Assembly: GCA_944472155.2 (NCBI GenBank)
Contig: OX235271.1
Location: forward strand, 82,597,256-82,661,255
Origin: Trichobilharzia szidati
Taxonomy: Eukaryota; Platyhelminthes; Trematoda; Strigeidida; Schistosomatidae
Direction: 5' to 3'
DNA: 64,000 bases
The notes beneath the pieces were generated by a model, which saw nothing but the letters and a program-made list of their open reading frames with translations, was not told where the DNA came from and made no database searches. Every line of letters begins with the position of its first letter. Positions within the stretch are counted from its first letter, which is position 1. The translations under genes and the position numbers were made by a program. Positions 45,470 through 56,861 of this stretch are shown here, one piece after another.

Positions 45470-47215
45470 ACAACCCCATATCTAATTAATACGAAATGAA
45501 GATATTATTATTATTTACATACTACAATGTCCATTGGCATAGCGACGTCACAATAATAATAATAATAAACAAAGCAGTATACTTGTACCTATGTGTATAT
45601 GACACAGGAAGAAGTCAGTGAGTAGGTGAGTGAGTCAATGAGTCAACGGGAACATTTAACCAATTGAGAAATATTATATGATACAGATATACATGGAATA
45701 GTCAACATAGTGATTTTATTGTAAGGATTTATATTTTCTTCTTCAAAAGTTCACTTAAATATCTGACAGAGAAAATAGAACACACAATGAAAACAACAAA
45801 AAAAGAGAGGAGCAGAAGACAAAAACAAGTTGGAACACGTTGAATACACCCACCCCCACACACATACACACACAAACACACAAAGTGAATGAAATGAATT
45901 GTAACAAAGTGACGAAAGAGTAAGACAGTGAATGAGAGAGAGTAAACACCCTCATACCTAACTAAATATAACTTAACTTCTTGTCATAATAAAATGAATG
46001 TGAAAGAATAAATCAAAAGAGATACAACTTTTCTATTTCACGTGAGTAGATTTCACCTTGAAATGACTAACATACACATTCACACACAACGCACGCCCAC
46101 TCCCCCACCCCTACACATAAAAGACAAGTCAAAACAAACAAACACTAATAAAAACTTTCACATTCCAAGAATGAAAATTGAAAGCTAGCCAGCTAGCCAG
46201 CTATCCTCTTCAAAGTAAAAACAAAAATTCAAACAAGAAAACTATCCACACCGATAAGGTAAACATGTCTTCGTAAATAGTGGTTTTAGAACATCATCAT
46301 TATAATCACCACTATCATGAAACCCTTCCATACACCCCAATAGCAGCATATATATCAGTTAAAACAAATTAATCAGGATATTTAAAAAAAGGGGGGACAG
46401 TAGGAACAGTAGAACAAAACTATAAAACGTAGACAAAGTGAGATAGTGAGACAGATGAATGGTTAAAATCCCTTTTTTTTAAAAAAAAACAATCTGTGAG
46501 TAAAGACATTATGGAGGGTAGGGGGGGGGAAATATTATCGATTTCCAAAAACAATGAGTCATTATAGATAAAAGTTGTAGTTAGTAAAGTAAGTAAGTAA
46601 GACTAATAATTAATATGACTACAACAGATAGAGCACGAACAGGTTTTATCTGATGAGGACAAAACAAAAGCTCAGTGTAAACAAATACCACATTAAAAAA
46701 AAGCTTAGAAAAGTTAAATTTACAAAACTGTTGTTCAATGTTCATAAATTCATTATTCGTGCTTTATAGTTAAGAATTTTTGATATCTGTCTGACTGACT
46801 GACTATGGGGGGGGGGTATAGGCTGAAGAGGAAAAGATCCGTCTCATTCACACCGCACGCACACACACCCTCTCTTTATAGATTGCAAAATACAAAATAC
46901 GTGGGTGAAGATAAACTATATCAGCCATCAAATTAATCTCGAGTGAGTAATCTGAATAAAAGACTGTAAAAACTCATGAGTTCGCTGACAAATTGTATAT
47001 TTAAATGGTTAAACTGTTCAGTAGGATGATTCCGCCTCACTTTAATCTCCTAACCTTAAGATAACCCGTAACTTACACTGCATTCCTGACTGGTGATAAG
47101 GTTGTTTGTCCAAAGTGATTTGGCGATTCTTATAGTTTATCTTCACCAATCTATGAACAAGGTTGAAAACTTAGTTAATGCAATAATGATAAATTCTAAA
47201 TGTCGTTTAGTAAAA
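45470..47215. other. TE-poor, simple-repeat-rich intron segment
   Basis: Poly-purine, CA-rich and GGGG tracts (for example 46392, 46522, 46806) with no mobile-element match. No gene supported. Confidence 0.45.
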
Positions 47216-47219
47216 AAGA

Positions 47220-47675
47220 ACCATTTAACACATTTCAAAATTGATCACGAACTGACCTCAGTTAGAGTAACATTAGAAGCTAGAAAGTACTGGACAGTTA
47301 TTCCTCCACCTCCCTTTGGGACTCTTCATCTGTATGTACCTATAACCCCAACAGATCTTTCAGGCTACAAGGTGAGCTCGTTGACCATTCAGTCACTGGG
47401 ATGAAATCCAATAAACTCATAAATTCTAACCTCTGCCGATTTGCGATATATGTGGCACAGCCGATGTCCTTTTCCTCACACCAAACTTGTAGACCCCGCT
47501 ATGATCCTACTTAACTAGAACCCTGGTGTGGTTAAGTGTGAGCACTCCTGAAGAACCCCAAATAAGGACGAAACAGCTATCCAGTACTCCCTGGTTTTTA
47601 ACGGTTTCCTAAATGACGTCAGTTCGTGCTCAATCTTGAAGTCAGTCAAATCCCTGCACACTAAAACTTGAAGAT
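47220..47675. mobile_element. SINE-B inverted composite, ribozyme motifs on both strands
   Basis: The left part is a minus copy with motif 47339-47286 (GATGAAGA-type core, no intact GAAA). The right part is a plus copy with motif 47540-47590. Outer ends 'gatcacgaactgacctc' and 'gacgtcagttcgtgctc' are inverses. Confidence 0.75.
47540..47590 (+). ncRNA. Hammerhead motif with canonical core in SINE-B
   Basis: CTGAAGA (47548-47554) fits CTGANGA exactly. Stem-loop II and GAAA (47570-47573) follow, then CAGCTA, TC and CAGTAC. The 5' strand of helix I (GCACTC) has a mismatch next to the core and another further out, so folding is weakened. Confidence 0.6.
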
Positions 47676-47824
47676 CTAACACACTACATAATTCATTTAA
47701 TTCTTCTGAATAGTATTCAATCGAAATATCTACTTTGTTTTTAATTTTCGAATAAGCATTTTTAACCTTGAAATTTTTTAGGACAGTGTGTATAAAGTTT
47801 TGCTGCAAGATTGACAGGGGTCAT

Positions 47825-48365
47825 GTAAGTACATTCATTCAACTTGAAGGTGAACTGCTGCAGGTAATTGATAAATTCATGTATCTAGACAGTTACGTAA
47901 GTACTAATGGAGATGCGTGACGGATAGAATCTTCAATCGTATACCGTGAAAGTCAGATCGGCAAATACTAGCCCGAGTTAGCTCTGGCGTTGGCAACACG
48001 TTAGTCTACCCGCCAAAGATCGAGTTTACAATGCTTCAATGTGTTAAATCTTACTCTATGCCTGTGAAACCTAGCCTGTTTGAGCTGAGGATGTGTGGCA
48101 ACTCAATGCGTTCGATCATCACTGTCTCCAAAGAATTGCTTGTATTCTTTGGTTCTGAGGTCCAGAAAACACAGATGAGATTGTCTTTCAATAAGCGATA
48201 TCGTCTTGGGGCAGAGGTTTACATGACTTGAACATGTGTTCCAGCTGTTCCCCATAATGTTCAATATTTTCTGGATCTGAGACTGGGTGAAGCAAATAGA
48301 AGAGTGGTCAGTTTATGAAGTGACACCATGGGATAACGGCTGGCTGTGTTGGGTTAGCATCTCTT
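47825..48365 (+). pseudogene. LINE reverse-transcriptase C-terminal relic
   Basis: Worn reading VDKFMYLDSYVSTNGDA (about 47865), RSSLQCFNVLNLTLCL, with FDH-type text lost. This matches the F-x-YLGSxxSxxG...RVY...SVLLYxCE order of LINE C-termini. The family is uncertain, with similarity to family 2 and RTE types. Confidence 0.5.
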
Positions 48366-48654
48366 GATGCTTTACGATCGTATGTCTGAGAGACTCAAAA
48401 AATTATCAGAAATGCTTGAGAATCGGAATCAATAGAGAATATGTTGCAATTTCCTTATTTCCACTCCTTTCATTATATTATGTTTCACTGGAAAGATGTT
48501 CTAAGAAATTTATCAGAATTGTAATTCACTCATAATCCTATGTTTGAATAACCTAGCGATATGTAAAATGCCGTCAGCGATAGTCGAGTTAACACATGTA
48601 ATAGCTGTCTCTATACTTGATGTGTATTTAAGTCACAAGATAAATATCTGGAAA

Positions 48655-48800
48655 TTCCATATCCATTTATTATGTTAGAGCGGAGGATACCACCAGGGTG
48701 CCGAGGCTGAATGAGACGCAGCGAGATGTAAAAGTAGAACCCGCTGGCTGAAAGTTGAGTGGTTAAGCTAATGAACCACACCTCCAGCCCCATGTATATA
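48655..48800 (-). mobile_element. SINE-D (tRNA-derived) fragment, minus
   Basis: The complement begins with a 'gtggttcattagcttaacc' head similar to the heads at 49300, 55805 and 57715. No clean B box remains. Low-confidence family. Confidence 0.35.
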
Positions 48801-48817
48801 TATATGGATGTGTGCGT

Positions 48818-49045
48818 CGGTGGCACAGCGATTAGGACGCTCGCCGACCATGCACATGGTCCAGGGTTCGATCCCCGGCCACTGACGCACTCCTTTACCT
48901 CGCTAAATCAGTAATAGAACTGATAAAGAGGAAAGGTTGGGCATGAGGCTAGCAATCCCATCCTGTAAAAATAAACATTGCTACAGAAACTTCAAGCCTC
49001 TAGCTTGGAGCCCTATGCTCCACTGGGGAACGTGAAGGAATAAAA
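48818..49045 (+). mobile_element. SINE-A, tail type II
   Basis: The clearest type II copy: head 'tggcacagcgattaggacg' and 'ggttcgatcccc', tail 'gcatgaggctagcaatccc'. Its end 'gccctatgctccactgggg' plus A-rich run resembles the RTE-like LINE 3' end. Confidence 0.85.
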
Positions 49046-49199
49046 AAAAAATATGGATATAGGGTGACATCTGTGATACATTGCCTGCATGACGCTGTGT
49101 AGAAGAAAGACGGAAGGAAGAAAAAGTGTCACTGAACAGCCATTTGCAATTCCATGTAGTCGGGGCAATGAGTCACCCTATTATTTAAGGGCTAGTGAT

Positions 49200-49300
49200 A
49201 CTACCTAGCTACGCAAATCTCAATTGATGGAGCTGGGTTCGAACCCGTGACCCAATGGTTGGAAATCGAGCGTCTAGGCCCAATAAGCCACAGTTCCATT
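49200..49300 (-). mobile_element. SINE-D (tRNA-derived) head, minus
   Basis: On the minus strand 'tggcttattgggcctag' resembles an A box and 'gggttcgaacccagctcc' a B box. The distance between them fits a tRNA-like promoter. No intact tRNA fold was confirmed. Confidence 0.45.
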
Positions 49301-49304
49301 ATAG

Positions 49305-50090
49305 TAATGTAAACGGTAAATGAACAGACAAATAGGGCAGGAGAGAGAACGTTAAAAATAAATCTGTACAATAGCAAGAATTCTACTAAATAAAAATATA
49401 CCTAGTACTCTATTTTTTTCATGGTATGTCTAACATTTTATTTTATTATGTATTAGACTAAATGTGTAAAACAGTATATACAGAAAGACAAAGAGAAAGA
49501 AACAAGACTTAAAGGTGAAGAATAAAATTATTTCTTCTTCTCCAAGATCACCTCGATAACTCACTTCAATTGACATATCACAAAATGCTTATGGGTAAGC
49601 TTCTAAATTTGACAAACACTCATGAGTATATAGTACAATAACTGATCATCTTAGAACAACTTATCTGATTAGCCAGAGACTTCGGTGGATTTTTGACCTA
49701 ATGCTTGAAAGTTAAGAGTCCAAAAGTAATGAGAGAGTTATAAATCCACTACTTTTATCGGTGATCGTTCCTGTATATTAGGACAGGATAAAACTTTGTG
49801 TGGGTAACAACAATGAAGGTGTGAGATAGTACAATTAATGTGACCTGTGCGATTAAAGGATTCATCCCACCCTAGTGATAAGTTTCAGTCAACTTATATA
49901 GAGGTATGACTAGACTTTATATACTGAACAAAATATCATGCCATTAATGCACTTTTCAAGGTTAAATGTCACTATTTTTAGAAGTAATTAATGGATGACT
50001 GGATAGATGAAAAACAATTTTTTTATAGTTAAAATGACACCATAAGTTCAAAGCTTCCTTGCAATCACTTACAATAAAATTAACATTAAA
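49305..50090. other. Non-coding DNA, nothing recognised
   Basis: No supported feature. Confidence 0.4.
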
Positions 50091-50094
50091 TATC

Positions 50095-50945
50095 AAGTTA
50101 TAGCATTGTACCCCAGAGTAAACAAATATTTTAGATTGCAATGGGGCAATGAACCAACCAACCTATTGTCCAACAAATACACACGAATGAAATAGAGATG
50201 GATCGGATGTACACTAAGGATATCGTTGAGTGGCATTAGGCACCGAGCTCTAGGATGGGACCCGAATGGGAAAAGATGATTTGGGTGTGGTTCCAAATGT
50301 GAAATGCCGGAGATTATGGGTAATCGTGAAACTACCTAACTAAAGAGGACCTCAGAGAGCAAGATGAAATGAAAATATGCCTTTGAAGCCTAATATTTCA
50401 CTCGGCAACCAAGGGAATAATAATATGTAATTATTATATCGCTTAACAGAACGAAAGGCTTTGGATGAACACATTCTGAATTAGACAGTTAAACTGACAA
50501 ATATCCAGAGATCACACTGTTTGCATATGAACCAATTCGGTTCTTCTATACAGGTCAGAAACTCGGCCAGCGAGTCACGAAAAGGATTTCCAACAGCCTG
50601 TTGCAGACTTTCATCAACAGTTGCCTTCACTGGCTCCATACTGAAGATCAAATAGGCAGAAAGAATAAGCAACAAGAAATTATGGGAACAAACCAACCAA
50701 GAGCCAACCACTCAACAAATATGCAGGAGAAAGTGGAGATGGATCGGGCATACACTGAGGAGACTGCCGAATGACATCGCAGGCCAGGCCCTCGAGTGGA
50801 ATGCCGTTGGGAAGCGACGAGTTGGTCGTCGGTGCGAGGGTGACATGGAGGATATTGTGTGAGGAAGAGATGAGAGAGTTTGGTGAATAGTGGACATAGC
50901 TGAAGAGGACGGCAGAAAACAGAACAAAGTGGGCCAATTGTACAC
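50095..50945 (+). mobile_element. Two RTE-like LINE 3' fragments in tandem
   Basis: The first (50095-50425) ends with 'caaccaagggaataataat'. The second (50480-50945) starts upstream at the VLLYG-like block and carries 'gccgttgggaagcgacgag' and 'gtgcgagggtgacatgg'. It is among the least worn 3' ends, reading EWNAVGKRRVGRRCEGDMED before a stop. It ends at 'caaagtgggccaattg' without the usual tail. Confidence 0.75.
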
Positions 50946-51139
50946 GATATTGTGTGAACTAAATAAGTTAGTAGAGTCAAGACGCAGACTTTGATACTAT
51001 GCATGTTAGGATGGTAGAAATTTCTGAGAGGAAATGACTTTATGAATACTGAAGTTGAACACAGCCTACTAAAGTTATACTCATACTTGGCAATGAGCCA
51101 CATTTATTATTCTCAAGGGCTAGTGATACTCAACCCTGG

Positions 51140-52850
51140 TTATCGAAGCGTTCGACAGGTGAAATGGAGTTCGAGCGCATGATTTAAAGAAGAGGATGTA
51201 CTATTATGTTTGAAATCTTTAAATCCAACACACAGCCTTGGTCCAGATGGTGTACCAGGCATTCTCCTTCAAAAGTGTGCTGACATCTTGTGTCATCCTT
51301 CTACTCAAATCTTTAATGCATCATTCAACAAGGAAATGGGACCTGCTGACTGGAAAGAAATCATCTTCTCGAGCAGGTATAAAGTTTAGACCGGTCGCTA
51401 TAACATCTCCTTTTTTGAAAACTATGGAGAAACTTCTTTTGAATACTCTTAAACCTTCTTTAAAAGCTTTTAGTGACCCTAAGCAGTTTGCTTATAAGTG
51501 TGGAAGAAGTACATTAGATGCAGCCGTTGTACTACACCACAATATTGTTTCCTGCCTTGATAAGGGTGCTAAGTTCGTTCGAACAGCTTTTTTAGACTAT
51601 ACTGCAGCTTTCGACTCTGTTCCTAGGACACTTTTATTAGGAAAGATGATTTCAGCACAGACAGAGACCTGGGCAACTAGATGGCTGTCTTCTTATTTTA
51701 AGGATAGGAAACAGCATACTGTTTTGGCTGGAAAGCGCTCCACTTCTCAGCTAACTGAAAGTGGTGTGCCTCAAGGTGCAGTACTTTCTCCATTTCTTTT
51801 CTCTTTCTTTTTGCATGACCTTCTGAACTCACCCAAAGTTAACTTCATTAAGTATGCTGATGATCTGACAGTTTCTGTTCCTGTAGTTTCCACATCGGAT
51901 TGTTCCCATATGAATGGCTTCTTAGCTGAAGTTAAGGATTGGTCTGGCTCAAATGGTCTTAAACTAAATCCAACTAAATGTAATACTGTTGATTTCAGCT
52001 TGAGAAGTGAAAAAGATATGCATGGATTGGTCCAATCTCATGATTGTTGTAATATTGATGGTACCATGATAGTCTCTTCAAACCTTTGCTGGTCGTCTCA
52101 TATTCTTATAGTTTCTAAAAAGATTTTCTGTCTGGCTTATTACATAAAGAAGTTGAGGCACTCAGGTATAACCCAATCTCTTCTCATACTATTTATTAAT
52201 TCATGTGTTTTGCCCGTCATTCTTTATTGTTCTCCATTATTCTTCCCTGGGCTACTCAAAAAAGACCATATAATACTACGAAGAACATTGAGGGCTGTAA
52301 GTAGGGTCAGTGCTATCCCTTTGACTCAACTAACCGACACTGTTGTCAATAGGCATATGAATTCTTGTAAACACATAGCTAAAGTTATCTTGTCTGATAG
52401 TGAACATCCTCTTTATTCACATTTGTTTCCTTGTATCTCTTCGGGTAAGACCAGAAGAAATTTCATAAACATTTATGCTCGTACTACAAAATGTAAAAAT
52501 TCGACCGTACCATATTTGGCACGAGTATTGTGTGAAGAGACAAATATCAGAAAAGAACTTTTACAACTTTTAAATCACTAACTAAACTATAAAATGTAAT
52601 GATGCATATTATTGCATGTGTGATTTGTTATATTATTTATTTATTATTCACTATGACCTAGAAATGGTGTATCTTATTGGGGTTTTTTATTTTTCCTATT
52701 AACTATCAATATTTTTAACATTTCATACATTTATATAATTATAAAAAGAGCTAAACCAATGCAATATGTAAAATGAAACGCTGAAAATTCCATGCTATAA
52801 GTTGTTATTGTTGTGGAATAAAGTGATTATTATTATTATTATGATCTACA
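51140..52850 (+). pseudogene. Jockey/CR1-like LINE reverse transcriptase, long ORF
   Basis: The open frame 51238-52581 gives 447 residues. From about residue 48 it is a reverse transcriptase: KFRPVAITSPFLKTMEKLL, then TAFLDYTAAFDSVPR (motif A, residues 117-130), SGVPQGAVLSP (motif B, 175-185) and KYADDLTV (catalytic YADD, 205-212). The thumb and C-terminus reach KKDHIILRRTLRAV and a stop. The first 45 or so residues are a shadow frame. The true upstream frame (from 51237) reads LGPDGVPGILLQKCADIL and PADWKEIIFSS, and a deletion or frameshift near 51380 joins the two. Endonuclease and ORF1 are missing. The 3' end 'gctgaaaattccatgc' leads to an (ATT)n tail at 52829-52842. It has few stops and so is the youngest LINE copy here. 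Confidence 0.9.
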
Positions 52851-54138
52851 GGTGCACAAATCAAAGTACTTGTACTTCTCTCTCCCAATTCCACAGTAGA
52901 CAACCACAATAGAATGAACGTGTCATTATTAGACTGAGTAAAGTAAAAATAAAGCAAATTATAATGATGGAATTAGTATGCAGTAAGAGTTTCAAACCAC
53001 AACAACAACAACGATAACAACAAGATGTCTTTGTCAAGGTAATATTGTATTGTATTGTAGTTTAGAGAATTGAACAAAACTAGAAAAATTTAGCGATGAG
53101 TCACACAATATGTAGATACACATATATATACATACACTTACAGTATATTTGTTATACGAGAAAAAGGCATCAAATATCTTCAAAAAATAACGAAACACTA
53201 ACGCACACGCACAGAAACAAGCAAACACAGAGACGAAAACACGCACAAGTTATGATGCACTATCATTTTTTCTTAGCTCTTTCTATTTCTGAAGATATAG
53301 AGACAGACTATTGTTTTAGTTCTTTTTTAATTGTTTAATTATTTGTTGTTGTTGCTGTTGTTATTTTTTTTCGCAGGGTGAAATGTTTGCTAAATATATA
53401 ATAACTAGTACAAGCAATAACAACAACAAAACCAATAACGATCGTTATTATGACTATTATGATTAGGCGTATTATTATAACAACTGTTGTTACTAATCGC
53501 ATAATCGCATACAATAATATATCTATGTGTATAGTAAATATAATATAAGGAGCGATCACATATTATTCAACACACAAATATATTCACAATTGAGAATTAT
53601 ATCTGCTGCATACCTTAGCGTGAATGTGTATGCGTAAAAGACACAGAGATAGTCATGTGTAAACACTCGCACTCCCACTCGCACACTAACACGCTAACAT
53701 GGAGAAAATTACACAAGCATATGTGTGCGTACAAATTATACAAAAATTTATTGATCACATGGCATTAATAAATAAAAAAGTATTTGTCATTCTGATGTTT
53801 GCCAAACGAAATACATTCTGTGCCAATATGCGTATTGTGCGTATGTGTGCATATATAATCGAAGCTATAAAAATTCATAATATGGTACTTTTATATATGT
53901 GTATATAAATGTATATATGTATATCAAACATACTTAAACAGGTAATCAATTATAAATGTGGAAAAAAAACCAACAACAAAAACCAGAAAAAAAAAACCCC
54001 AAAATACACAAAACATCAACATGTTTAAATGATGATGATGACATGTCCGATGAGCATCAGTACACGTTTGTGTGTGTGTTCAGGACTTTCATCAAATCAA
54101 TGTCCTTTGATGAGGTTAGCAATGGATTAGACGCATAA
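52850..54138. other. Simple-repeat-rich non-coding DNA
   Basis: CA/CG-rich and AT-rich tracts. No mobile element or gene recognised. Confidence 0.45.
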
Positions 54139-54696
54139 AGTACATACAATCGTAAAAAATTATATTTGTAAAATCTCAGCGAGATTGAAATGAGTAATTC
54201 CAACGTTTCGTTCGGCAATCTGGTCCGAACTTCTTCAGGGAAACACCATAATTTTGAAAATACGTTTAATCATAAAATTCTAGATACTAACAGTTTGAAC
54301 AGACATGAAGGCGTGATGTTAGCTGATGCATAGGAAATCCTTATTAATAAATAAAAAATGGATATGTATCACTAATTATTAATACTTGGTCAAAATTCTA
54401 GACTGTCCATATCTTCTTATGGAAACGTTAAGAAATTTTTTACAACTGTTTACCCACACACACATACACACTCTGTTTAAAGTGTTTAACAAAGGTAGAC
54501 CAATATTTGTAAGTCCGGGGTCAAATTTTGATCACAGCTCATAAAATTTTGTTTATTATACTTGTTGAATGACGCATGATTGGACAAAGTTTTTAAAAAC
54601 AAGTGATGTTCCTTTTATATATAAACCTCTGTTATGTTACATTATAAGTTATTTAAATTAACCCCAGCGTGTTAAGAAAATCAAAACAAGATTTTT

Positions 54697-54733
54697 CTGA
54701 ACGTTTCGCTGTGTAAGCCACAGCTTCTTCAGC
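54697..54733 (-). ncRNA. Hammerhead-like core, second type (minus)
   Basis: CTGAAGA (54732-54726), perfect 6-bp helix II GCTGTG/CACAGC with a 5-nt loop, then GAAA (54707-54704) and CGTTCAG. Helix I and cleavage site not established. Confidence 0.5.
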
Positions 54734-54832
54734 AGATTTATATATGACTTGGCGCTCAAATTATTCCAGGAAGTTCGTAACACCTACGGCCTGGAAACCT
54801 ATACTCTGTTATGTTAATTTCGATTAATTTCC

Positions 54833-54875
54833 CTGAAGAAGTTCGGACCAGATTGCTGAACGAAACGTTGGAATT
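54833..54875 (+). ncRNA. Hammerhead-like core in the foldback element, plus arm
   Basis: CTGAAGA (54833-54839), a stem GTTCGG/CTGAAC with a central loop, and GAAA (54862-54865) followed by CGTTGG. I could not identify a convincing helix I or cleavage UH, so only the core and helix II are supported. The mirror image is at 54238-54206 on the minus strand with a perfect GTTCGG/CCGAAC stem. Confidence 0.5.
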
Positions 54876-55009
54876 ACTCATTTCAATCTCGCTGAGATTT
54901 TACAAATATAATTTTTTACAAATGTCTACTTCTCACTCGGTGCCCAAATATTTTGGAACTATTCTGTCAAATCTTGACGACAGTTCATTTGAATACATAC
55001 AATCGTATA

Positions 55010-55640
55010 TGTACACACACATAGAGAATTAATGCCCAAATATAAAATCCTATAAAAATAACGCGCCAATTTATATTATACGTGAAAAGAATCCTCAGTA
55101 TGAGCACGGAAACACATACACAAACACACACACTATATCTCTAAGGTTTAGCGACACACAAAGTAAGGTACCATGATAAGACAGGTTCGTTGAACACGTC
55201 ATACAACATTACCATCAATAGTAGTAGTAGAAGTAGAAGTAGGTAGGCGTATGCAAATGCCAATAAAATTTCAAAAAAACGACAAAACTTCCAGATAACA
55301 TGCCAAAGAATGTCGGTAAATGAATATACAAAAAGGCATTTTACACTCATACATATCTTTCTTATAAATAGAAGTATCATAATATCATGTGGATGAAAAG
55401 AAGAGGGGGATGGATTTCAACTACAGAATTAGCGTGTATATTTACAAACACAGAGACATGAAATGTGATAACTAACGAACGAACTAACTAATTATATACA
55501 TATTTTTTTTTAAATTCACAACAAAGTCATCTCTCATAAAAAGTAAAGATGGAAGGTGAATGACAGACAAGTAAGAGAGAAATAATCTACTCGCTATAAC
55601 ATCAAGGGCGTATTTTTTTATCTCAGTTCCTGCAACGAGT
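55010..55640. other. Non-coding DNA, nothing recognised
   Basis: No supported feature. Confidence 0.4.
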
Positions 55641-55644
55641 TATT

Positions 55645-55810
55645 ATTCAATGCTTCCAGTCAGCCATACATATCGTGTGAGAAGAGCTAATGAATACTAC
55701 TACCCAATTGTCTAGGCTGAGATAAGTGAAGTGGGATTCGAACCCAGGATCCTTTGACTGAAAGCTAAGTGACCAAGTCAGTGAGCCACGTCTCCACACA
55801 ACATATATAT
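55645..55810 (-). mobile_element. SINE-D (tRNA-derived), minus
   Basis: On the minus strand an A-box-like 'cgtggctcactgacttgg' and a B box 'gggttcgaatcccac' are spaced as in a tRNA with a long variable arm. Related heads occur at 49300 and 57715. Confidence 0.5.
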
Positions 55811-55881
55811 ATATAACTTGTGTTACACACAATACGGCAGTTACACAGTTATATTATAGCAAAAATATTCATTCAGACATC

Positions 55882-56737
55882 TATAAAACACAAAATAATT
55901 GAGTAAAGAATATCCTTTTCGATAAATTCCTCTTCTGGCTCTACAATTGTACATGTGTTTATATACATAGAATATTCTAGATTAGTAGTCAATAACGATA
56001 TTAGTGTTTTTTAAATAATATCAATTTGTAAAGTAACCATTGATAAGAATATGAATCTAAAATCAAAGCAGCCCAAGGTACCAACAATTCCTAAAAAGGA
56101 CTTATTCTTACAAATGCAGTTCCTTGGGGGCAACATCAGCGAGATACTAACACAGCGCCTTAGAAATGCGGTAAAATGAGCATTCCCTGCTGTCGAATTA
56201 AGCGGTGTCTTCAAAACCACCCCCTGTTTCGCGTTTGGGAGTAAAAGATAAACTGCCTAATTTCGCCTCTTCCATGTGTATATACCAATTTAACTGTTCC
56301 TGTGGAGTGAGCCAGTTACATAGGCCGTACAATTAGGCGTGTATTTCTCGTCGAATTTCCGAACATCACCCTGCCTGGCTAATTAAAGGACAAACAAAAT
56401 CTATTCGTGGCGCTATTCTATTAACACCATTAACAAAATTGGTGTTTTTGAAATAATATCGATTTGTAAAGTATGATCAATGGAATTACAGTTCATTAAA
56501 GATGGTTAAATTATAATAATGATAAAGATATAGTAGCGAATAGAATATAAACTAAAATTAGGAAAATTCCACAAAAATTCAGGATCATTCAAACCTAGAT
56601 GGCCAAGGTAAGGATAATGTCTGAACTAACTTCTTTTGGATGCACAAATTAGGCTTGTAATTGCATTGATCTTACTTTACAAATCGATATTATTTAAAAA
56701 ACACTAATATTGTTATTGACTACTAGTCTAGAATATG

Positions 56738-56797
<60 letters not shown>

Positions 56798-56860
56798 GTA
56801 GAGCCAGAAGAGGAATTTATCGGAAAGGATATTCTTTGCTCAATTATTTTGTGTTTTATA
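55882..56860. repeat. Inverted repeat around a Penelope-like relic
   Basis: Arms 55882-56035 and 56671-56860 are reverse complements ('ataaaacacaaaataattga', 'ttcctcttctggctctac', 'agtagtcaataac'). The right arm has an expanded (TA)n at 56741-56793 where the left has mixed sequence. A third partial copy of the inner end lies at 56442-56483. The interior holds PLE coding text. Confidence 0.8.
56085..56440 (+). pseudogene. Penelope-like GIY-YIG-type fragment inside the inverted repeat
   Basis: The + strand reads KKDLFLQMQFLGGNISEILT, then VFKTTPC, and MCIYQFNCSCGVSQLH with RRISEHHPAWLIKG. This corresponds to the CIYSFPCSCEADYIG region of the copy at 18128. The YIG is lost, and stops at about 56155 and 56330 break it. 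Confidence 0.7.
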
Positions 56861-56861
56861 A

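Larger units (their letters stand above)
54141..55007. mobile_element. Complete foldback element with hammerhead-like cores in inverted ends
   Basis: Perfect 14-bp direct repeats TACATACAATCGTA at 54141-54154 and 54994-55007 flank it. Arms 54152-54243 and 54828-54919 are inverted repeats with one mismatch in 92. Each arm contains CTGAAGA, a stem-loop, GAAA and CGTTGG. A third, different core lies inside at 54732-54704 (minus). No ORF with a motif was seen. CTGAAGAAG...CGAAACG signatures are typical of PLE terminal repeats, so a non-autonomous PLE relative is the best guess. Confidence 0.65.

Noticed and set aside
49215..49300. Possible tRNA gene on the minus strand
   Set aside because: The same head recurs with worn B boxes at 55805 and 57715, which fits a SINE better than a tRNA gene; no acceptor stem was confirmed.
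51238..51380. First 45 residues of the long RT ORF as true protein
   Set aside because: The adjacent frame encodes the conserved LGPDGVPGILL block of the same protein, so this start is a shadow frame.
54241..54285. AACG/CGTT as helix III of a type III hammerhead at the left arm
   Set aside because: A four-base match is possible by chance, and no helix I could be folded between it and the core.
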